Below, piece by piece: positions 58,567 through 64,000 of a DNA stretch of 64,000 bases. A program made the position numbers and the translations under genes. Position 1 is the first letter of the stretch. The number at the start of each line of letters is the position of its first letter. Source of the stretch: Blastococcus sp. LR1 (GTDB taxonomy: Bacteria; Actinomycetota; Actinomycetes; Mycobacteriales; Geodermatophilaceae); contig NZ_JAIUJY010000006.1 in the NCBI RefSeq assembly GCF_020166105.1, forward strand, positions 186,001 to 250,000, given 5' to 3'. Under the pieces are notes generated by a model. It saw only the letters and a list, made by a program, of their open reading frames with translations. It searched no databases and was not told the DNA's origin.

Positions 58567-61258
58567 ACAGACCACTCCGCCCGCCGATGACGCCCCCACG
58601 CCGCCGCCGGGGTGGGAGGCCGACATCGTCGCCGCCGACGGCGGGACCGTGCACCTGCGGCCGATCTGCCCCGACGACGCCGAAGCGCTGACCGGGCTGA
58701 TGGACCGCAGCAGCGACCAGACCCGCTACTACCGGTTCTTCGGGCCGATGAAGCGGCTCTCGGACAAGGACCTGCACCGGTTCACCCACGTCGACCACGA
58801 CAAGCGCGTCGCCTTCGTCGTGCTGTTGGGCGACCAGCTCATCGCGGTCGGCCGCTACGACCGGTACCCCGGCACCGACGACGCCGAGGTCGCCTTCCTC
58901 GTCGAGGACGCCCACCAGGGCCGCGGCCTGGGCTCGGTGCTGCTCGAGCACCTCGCCGCGGCCGGCCGGGAGCGGGGCATCCGCCGCTTCGTCGCCGAGG
59001 TCCTGGCCCAGAACAGCAAGATGGTGCGGGTCTTCCGCGACGCCGGGTACAAGGCCGAGCGGTCCTACGAGGACGGCGTCGTCCACCTGACCTTCCCGAT
59101 CGAGCAGACCGAGGACGCGCTCGCCGTCACCTACGAGCGGGAGCAGCGCAGCGAGTCCCGCTCGATCGGCCGGCTGCTCACGCCGTCGTCGGTCGCCGTG
59201 GTCGGGGCGAGCAACGACCCGGACAAGATCGGCAACGCGCTTCTCCGGCACCTGCTCGACTACGGGTTCGCCGGGCCGATCTACCCGGTCAACCCCGGCG
59301 CCCGGCACGTCCGCGGCGTTCCGGCCTACGCCGACATCGAGTCGATCCCCGACGACGTCGACCTGGCGATGCTGGCGGTGCCCGCCGACGAGGTGGCCCG
59401 CGTGGTCGAGGCCTGCCGGCGCAAGCGGGTCCGCGGGCTCGTGGTGGTCTCCGGCGGCTTCGGCGAGGCCGGTCCCGAGGGCCGCGCCGCCGAGCGGGCG
59501 CTGGTGGCGGCCGCCCGGGCGTCGGGCATGCGCGTCGTCGGCCCGAACTGCCTGGGCATCGTGAACACCGACCCCGAGGTGCGGCTCAACGCCAGCCTCG
59601 CGCCGATGGTGCCCGGGCGCGGCCGGGTCGGCTTCTTCGCCCAGTCCGGCGCCCTCGGCATCGCCCTGCTGGAGCGGGCCCGCAGCCGCGGCATCGGTCT
59701 GTCCACCTTCGTCTCCGCGGGCAACCGTGCCGACGTCAGCGGCAACGACCTGCTCCAGTACTGGGCCACCGACCCGGGCACCGAGGTCGTGCTGCTGCAC
59801 CTGGAGAGCTTCGGGAACCCGCGCAAGTTCGCCCGGCTCGCCCGCACCGTCGGCCGCACCAAGCCGGTGATCGCGGTGAAGAGCGGCCGGCACGTCGGCG
59901 TCGCACCCGGGCTGGCCGGCACGTCGGTCGCGGTCCCCGAGCAGTCGGTGGCCGCGCTGTTCTCCTCCGCGGGCGTCATCCGCGTCGAGACGGTGGCGCA
60001 GATGTTCGACGTCGGCACGCTGCTGGCCCACCAGCCGCTGCCCGCGGGTGACCGGGTGGCGGTGGTCGGCAACTCCACGGCGATCGGGGTGCTGGTCACC
60101 GACGCGGTCCTGGAGGAGGGGCTGCAGCTGGCCCACGAGGCGCCGGTCGACATCGGTGTCCAGGGCACGCCCGAGGAGTTCCGGGCGGCGCTGCAGGCTG
60201 CCGTCGACGACGACCGCGTCGACGCGGTCGTCGCCGTCCACCTGCCGCCGCTGAAGTCCGGCTCGCACGACTACGGGCCGGCGCTGCGCGAGGTGTCGAG
60301 GAACTCGACGAAGCCGATCGTGGCGAGCTTCCTCTCCACCGAAGGCATCCCGCCGGAGCTCAGCGTCCCCGACGAGCACGGGATGCCTGCCCGCGGCTCG
60401 GTGCCGTCGTACAGCACTCCCGAGCGGGCCGTGATCGCCCTGGCCAAGGCGGCGGAGTACGCGCGCTGGCGGCGCCGGCCGGTCGGCGAGCTGCCGGAGC
60501 TCCCCGACGTCGACGAGGCGGCGGCGCAGGCGATCGTCCGTGGCGCCCTCGCGGAGGCTCCGTCCGGGCGCGAGCTGACCGACGTCGAGCTGCTGGGCCT
60601 GCTGGGCGCCTATGGCGTGCCGCTCCTGGGCACCCGGACCGTCACCGACGCCGAGGCCGCGGTGGCCGCCGCGGAGCAGATCGGCTACCCGGTGGTGCTG
60701 AAGTCGACCGCCCCCTGGCTGCGGCACCGCTCCGACCTCGGCGGCGTCCGGCTGGACCTGGTCGACGCCGAGGCGGTCCGGGCCGCGTTCGGGGCGATCC
60801 CGTCCGGTGACCCGGTGATCGTGCAGGAGATGGCGTCGCCCGGTGTGGCCACGGTCGTCGAGATCGTGGACGACCCGTCGTTCGGCGCCCTGGTGAGCTT
60901 CGGCGTCGGGGGAGTGGCGACCGAGCTGCTGGGCGATCGCGCCTTCCGGACGCTGCCGCTCACCGACCTGGACGCCGCCGAGCTGGTGCGGGCGCCGCGA
61001 GCCTGGCCCCTGCTCGACGGGTGGCGAGGATCGGAGCCGGTCGACACCGCCGCACTGGAGGACCTGCTGCTCCGGGTGGCCCGCCTGGCCGACGACCTCC
61101 CCGAAGTGCTGCGCCTGACGCTGGAGCCGGTGATCGTGGGGCCGCAGAATCCGTGGCACGGCGGCCGGTCGCTGGTCGTCGCCGGCGGCTCGGCGGTGGT
61201 CGGACCCCCGACCGCCCGGGTGGACCCCGGACCTCGCCGGATGCGCTCGCCGGTGTGA
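58559..61258 (+). CDS. pat: GNAT-acyl-CoA synthetase fusion (Pat-type protein acetyltransferase)
   Basis: An 899-residue fusion. The N-terminal GNAT domain (about 15-185) has D-A-H-Q-G-R-G-L-G, an acetyl-CoA loop. Next come CoA-binding (about 205-340, V-G-A-S-N-D-P-D-K-I-G-N), ligase-CoA and ATP-grasp domains, as in ADP-forming acyl-CoA synthetases. Such proteins acetylate metabolic enzymes. Here GNAT is N-terminal, whereas in E. coli PatZ it is C-terminal. GTG start, overlaps acuC by 8 bp. Confidence 0.9.
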   Translation: MTEQTTPPADDAPTPPPGWEADIVAADGGTVHLRPICPDDAEALTGLMDRSSDQTRYYRFFGPMKRLSDKDLHRFTHVDHDKRVAFVVLLGDQLIAVGRYDRYPGTDDAEVAFLVEDAHQGRGLGSVLLEHLAAAGRERGIRRFVAEVLAQNSKMVRVFRDAGYKAERSYEDGVVHLTFPIEQTEDALAVTYEREQRSESRSIGRLLTPSSVAVVGASNDPDKIGNALLRHLLDYGFAGPIYPVNPGARHVRGVPAYADIESIPDDVDLAMLAVPADEVARVVEACRRKRVRGLVVVSGGFGEAGPEGRAAERALVAAARASGMRVVGPNCLGIVNTDPEVRLNASLAPMVPGRGRVGFFAQSGALGIALLERARSRGIGLSTFVSAGNRADVSGNDLLQYWATDPGTEVVLLHLESFGNPRKFARLARTVGRTKPVIAVKSGRHVGVAPGLAGTSVAVPEQSVAALFSSAGVIRVETVAQMFDVGTLLAHQPLPAGDRVAVVGNSTAIGVLVTDAVLEEGLQLAHEAPVDIGVQGTPEEFRAALQAAVDDDRVDAVVAVHLPPLKSGSHDYGPALREVSRNSTKPIVASFLSTEGIPPELSVPDEHGMPARGSVPSYSTPERAVIALAKAAEYARWRRRPVGELPELPDVDEAAAQAIVRGALAEAPSGRELTDVELLGLLGAYGVPLLGTRTVTDAEAAVAAAEQIGYPVVLKSTAPWLRHRSDLGGVRLDLVDAEAVRAAFGAIPSGDPVIVQEMASPGVATVVEIVDDPSFGALVSFGVGGVATELLGDRAFRTLPLTDLDAAELVRAPRAWPLLDGWRGSEPVDTAALEDLLLRVARLADDLPEVLRLTLEPVIVGPQNPWHGGRSLVVAGGSAVVGPPTARVDPGPRRMRSPV

Positions 61259-61263
61259 GACGA

Positions 61264-61297
61264 CGAGAGCCCGCCACCTGGTGGTGGCGGGCTCTCG
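61264..61297. terminator. Bidirectional hairpin terminator
   Basis: Perfect 15-bp arms 61264-61278 and 61283-61297 (CGAGAGCCCGCCACC) around TGGT. It lies between the convergent pat and sigB genes and can serve both directions. Confidence 0.8.
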
Positions 61298-61351
61298 GCC
61301 CCCTGCAGGTCCGCCGCGAGCGTGCGAGTGGCGGGGGGCAGGGGTGTTTCT

Positions 61352-62338
61352 TCAGGCGAGATAGTCGCGCAGGGCGTCGGCGCGCTGCGGGTCACGCAGC
61401 TTGGCCATCGTCTCGCGCTCGATCTGGCGCACCCGCTCGCGGGAGAGACCGAACTGCTTGCCGATCTGCTCCAGCGTGCGGGGCTGACCGCCGTCCAGGC
61501 CGAAGCGGAGGATGACGACGTCGCGCTCCCGCTCCTCGAGCGTCTCCAGCACGTGCCGGACGTCGCCCTTCATCATCTGGAAGGCCACCGCGTCCTCGGC
61601 CACCGCGGCATCGGCGTCCTCGATGAAGTCACCGAGGCGGGACTCCTCGTCGGCGCCGACGGTCTGGTCCAGGCTGACCAGGTCACGGCTGTACTCGAGC
61701 AGCTCGGAGATCCGAGCCTCGGGGAGGTCGAGCTCCAGCCCCAGCTCCTCGGCGGTGGGCTCGCGCTCGAGCTCCTGGTGCATCCGCCGGCGGGTGCGCA
61801 CGACCTTGTTGACCTGCTCGGCCAGGTGGACGGGCAGCCGGATCGTGCGGCCCGAGTCCGCCATGGCGCGGGTGATCGCCTGACGGATCCACCAGGTCGC
61901 GTAGGTCGAGAACTTGAAGCCCTTGGTGTAGTCGAACTTCTCGACGGCACGGATCAGGCCGACGTTCCCCTCCTGGATGAGGTCCAGGAACGTCATGCCG
62001 TGCCCGGTGTAGCGCTTGGCCACCGAGACGACGAGGCGGAGGTTGGCCTCGAGCAGGTGGGCCTTCGCGGCCTTCCCGTCGGTGGCCAGGATCTTGTAGT
62101 CGCGCTTCCTGGCGGCGGTGAGGTCCTTCTTCTCGCCGATCAGGCGCTCGGCGTAGAGACCGGCCTCGATCCGCTTGGCCAGCTCCACCTCCTGCTCGGC
62201 GGTGAGCAGCGCGGTCTTGCCGATGGTGTTCAGGTAGACGCGCACGAGGTCGGTGGAGACCAGACCGCTCGCGTCGGGCTCGCGGCGCGGGGCGCGCACG
62301 TCGAGCGTGTCGGTGGGGGAAGACTGCAGCAGCGTCAC
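61352..62338 (-). CDS. sigB: Group 2 RNA polymerase sigma factor SigB
   Basis: A 328-residue sigma-70 protein. It has region 1.2 ([12 protein letters not shown]), region 2 ([11 protein letters not shown] through [11 protein letters not shown]) and regions 3 and 4 (ending [12 protein letters not shown]). It lacks the long N-terminal region of the housekeeping factor. The sigB-ideR neighbourhood is conserved in mycobacteria. I chose GTG 62338, which gives the expected length; an ATG at 62374 is an alternative. Confidence 0.93.
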   Translation of the reverse strand: MTLLQSSPTDTLDVRAPRREPDASGLVSTDLVRVYLNTIGKTALLTAEQEVELAKRIEAGLYAERLIGEKKDLTAARKRDYKILATDGKAAKAHLLEANLRLVVSVAKRYTGHGMTFLDLIQEGNVGLIRAVEKFDYTKGFKFSTYATWWIRQAITRAMADSGRTIRLPVHLAEQVNKVVRTRRRMHQELEREPTAEELGLELDLPEARISELLEYSRDLVSLDQTVGADEESRLGDFIEDADAAVAEDAVAFQMMKGDVRHVLETLEERERDVVILRFGLDGGQPRTLEQIGKQFGLSRERVRQIERETMAKLRDPQRADALRDYLA

Positions 62339-62365
62339 GATGGGTCTTCGTCCTTGCCTTGGATT

Positions 62366-62377
62366 CGGATGCATCCG
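62366..62377. promoter_or_regulatory. 12-bp perfect palindrome upstream of sigB
   Basis: CGGATGCATCCG lies 28 bp before the chosen sigB start and covers the alternative ATG. It may be an operator. Confidence 0.3.
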
Positions 62378-62493
62378 CCGGGCATCGGTGGGCGACGGAA
62401 GGTCATCCAGGCGTTCGGCGGGGGATCGGCTCCGGGGTCACCGGCCGGTCCCGCCCTTCTCTGTCCGGTGTGGTACGCCCTGCACAACGGTCA

Positions 62494-62625
62494 TCAGGGG
62501 GCCTGGTGTTCCAGGAACCCGGGCTTCACAGCAAACCGGCAGGGAGTGTCTTCGGTCACCCAGAGATACCCGGCGATCACGACTCCCAGACATGTAATTC
62601 GTAGGAGCACGTTCTGCGAGGTCAC
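62494..62625 (-). CDS. Possible 43-aa membrane peptide upstream of sigB
   Basis: A 43-codon frame starting with GTG. One hydrophobic helix (about residues 8-21, R-I-T-C-L-G-V-V-I-A-G-Y-L-W) is followed by V-T-E-D-T-P-C-R-F-A-V-K-P-G-F-L-E. The residues after the helix look like a conserved, coding sequence rather than random high-GC translation. An alternative GTG lies six codons in. Otherwise the 350 bp between sigB and dtd hold only the palindrome. Confidence 0.4.
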   Translation of the reverse strand: MTSQNVLLRITCLGVVIAGYLWVTEDTPCRFAVKPGFLEHQAP

Positions 62626-62690
62626 GTGCCCATCGCCTCGCTCCCGCGGCCCGCTCCGCTCCTCGCTGCGATGCTCACGGACCTGTCGGC

Positions 62691-63122
62691 TCAGACCTCC
62701 AGCAGCAGCGTCATCGGGCCCTCGTTGACCGACGCGACGCTCATGTCCGCGCCGAAGCGTCCTGTGGCGACCGTCGCACCCCGTCGCCGCAGCTCGGTAA
62801 CGACCTCGTCGACCAGCGGCTCGGCGACCTCCCCGGGCGCGGCGTCCTGCCACGACGGGCGGCGGCCCTTGCGCGTGTCGGCGTAAAGCGTGAACTGGCT
62901 GACCACGAGCACCGGCAGCCCCAGGTCCGAGGCCGACACCTGGCCCTCCTCCCCGGGGAAGATCCGCAGCTCGTGGATCTTCCGGGCCAGGGCGCGCGCC
63001 GAGGTGACGTCGTCGTGATGACCGACTCCCACCAGTGACAGCAACCCGGGTCCGATCTCGCCGACGACCTCCCCGCCAACGGTTACAGCGGCTGTACTGA
63101 CTCGACTGATCACGGCGCGCAC
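62691..63122 (-). CDS. dtd: D-aminoacyl-tRNA deacylase
   Basis: A 143-residue DTD, which removes D-amino acids from mischarged tRNAs. The S-Q-F-T-L-Y-A-D motif (near residue 77) and the C-terminal N-E-G-P-M-T (canonical N-x-G-P-x-T) with its Gly-cisPro are present. The GTG start gives exactly the family length. Confidence 0.95.
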   Translation of the reverse strand: MRAVISRVSTAAVTVGGEVVGEIGPGLLSLVGVGHHDDVTSARALARKIHELRIFPGEEGQVSASDLGLPVLVVSQFTLYADTRKGRRPSWQDAAPGEVAEPLVDEVVTELRRRGATVATGRFGADMSVASVNEGPMTLLLEV

Positions 63123-63300
63123 CAGGGCATTCTCCCGTGGGTCGACGTGTCGGGCTCCCCGCCGGCCAGGACCGGTTGGCTGCATGAGTTTCGAAAACCA
63201 TGGAAATCGTTGACGTAACAGATTGTGAGGCCGTTCACTCCTCTCGGTTGCGTCACGGCGAGGTCACGGTCTCGCCTCCGAGCGTTCGCGAGGGGTTCAC

Positions 63301-64000
63301 ATGTCAGGTCGTCGTCTGGCCGCCGGGGGACTCGTCCTCGGCATGACCACCGGGGTGGTGGCGTTCGCGGCACCCGTCGCGGTGGCTGCTCCGGCCACCG
63401 TCCACGAGACGAGTTTCGAGAGCGGCACCGATGGCTGGTACGGCCGCGGCAGCGCGAAGGTCGCCGCCACGGCGGGGGTCGCCCGTACCGGGGCGCAGAG
63501 CCTCGCCGTCACCGGTCGCACCCAGAACTGGGAGGGCCCGGGGCTGAACGCCCTGTCAGTCATGCCTGCCGGGACCTACGACGTCGAAGCCTGGGTGCGC
63601 CTGCCTGCCGGCTCCGGCAGCGACCAGGTGACCATGAGCGCGGCCCGCACGCCGAGCGGTGGCTCGACGGCCTATGACACCGTGGCCTGGCAGGTGGCCG
63701 TCAGCGACAGCGCCTGGACCAAGGTGAGTGGCACCTACACGCACGCGACCGCGAACAGCGGCCTCGAGCTCTACCTCGAGAGCCCCGACGCCACTCAGAG
63801 CTTCTTCGTCGACGACGTGAAGATCGTCGGCGAGGCGTCCGCCCCGGCTCAGCCCGGGACCATCCAGCCGGTCACGAGCGACTTCGAGAACGGGGTGCAG
63901 GGCTGGGGCCCGCGTGGCGACGCCAAGGTCGCGACCACGACGTCCGACGCTCACGGCGGCACCACGAGCCTGCTGTCCACCAACCGGCTGCAGAGCTGGC
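63301..64000 (+). CDS. Secreted protein with tandem CBM22-like modules (partial)
   Basis: The open frame runs off the window after 233 codons. Signal peptide (residues 1-29, ending A-V-A-A-P) is followed by a carbohydrate-binding module (about 33-178) opening E-T-S-F-E-S-G-T-D-G-W-Y-G-R-G. A second module starts near 190 (S-D-F-E-N-G-V-Q-G-W-G-P-R-G). This pattern is typical of CBM22 modules in front of GH10 xylanases, but the catalytic domain is beyond the window. GAGGGG lies before the ATG. The 178 bp upstream hold TTTCGAAA (63189-63196) and a TTGACG (63210-63215). Confidence 0.85.
   Translation, partial: MSGRRLAAGGLVLGMTTGVVAFAAPVAVAAPATVHETSFESGTDGWYGRGSAKVAATAGVARTGAQSLAVTGRTQNWEGPGLNALSVMPAGTYDVEAWVRLPAGSGSDQVTMSAARTPSGGSTAYDTVAWQVAVSDSAWTKVSGTYTHATANSGLELYLESPDATQSFFVDDVKIVGEASAPAQPGTIQPVTSDFENGVQGWGPRGDAKVATTTSDAHGGTTSLLSTNRLQSW

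Noticed and set aside
1-64000. tRNA, rRNA, riboswitch or insertion-sequence genes
   Set aside because: No cloverleaf, transposase or known riboswitch pattern was seen on either strand by eye. A dedicated covariance-model search would be decisive.

Overview
The window is a high-GC actinobacterial chromosome segment. The gene set (IdeR/DtxR, SigB, CsoR, ECF sigma factor with a DGPF partner, DUF4192, frequent GTG starts, many probable leaderless mRNAs) points to Actinobacteria, and a dry-soil or rock-surface type such as Geodermatophilaceae is my best guess. That placement is inference. No rRNA, tRNA, CRISPR array or insertion sequence was found.

Left edge (1-8 kb): a short islet of clearly lower GC carries two unrecognised genes, one with a HEPN-type R-N-x3-H motif. 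It is bracketed by a 15-bp direct repeat that also encodes the last codons of a gene, which resembles an attachment-site duplication. Next to it lies a 1,963-residue DUF4011-helicase-Vsr-DUF3320 protein, an architecture reported among antiphage systems.

8-32 kb: an enoyl-CoA hydratase, small proteins and a ferritin-like protein come first. An iron(III) ABC transporter follows, then an aldolase-epimerase-glycosyltransferase operon, both preceded by IdeR-type boxes; the regulator itself is at 56.5-57.2 kb. A polyprenol-sugar-type glycosyltransferase, small membrane proteins, an SDR and an ethanolamine operon (permease, EutB, EutC, no microcompartment genes) come next. After these are a DGPF/ECF42-type sigma operon with a matching promoter, and a microbial rhodopsin with the D-T-E proton-pump motif and a glycine where carotenoid antennae dock.

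32-46 kb: cytochrome bd oxidase genes cydA-cydB with a fused cydDC face a BlaI repressor/M56 peptidase pair across twin perfect palindromes. A copper module (csoR, copZ, secreted His-rich protein, copA, ICMT-like methyltransferase) and hsp20-merR follow.

46-64 kb: a STAS protein, YibE/F, and a methyltransferase whose two ends are built from inverted copies of a 50-bp hairpin repeat. These are followed by a DksA-like protein, a GT4-methyltransferase-QW-repeat operon, a lipoprotein, DUF4192 and an S9 peptidase. The segment ends with dtxR/ideR, acuC-pat (protein deacetylation/acetylation), sigB, a 43-codon membrane ORF, dtd, and the start of a secreted protein with CBM22-like modules cut by the window end.
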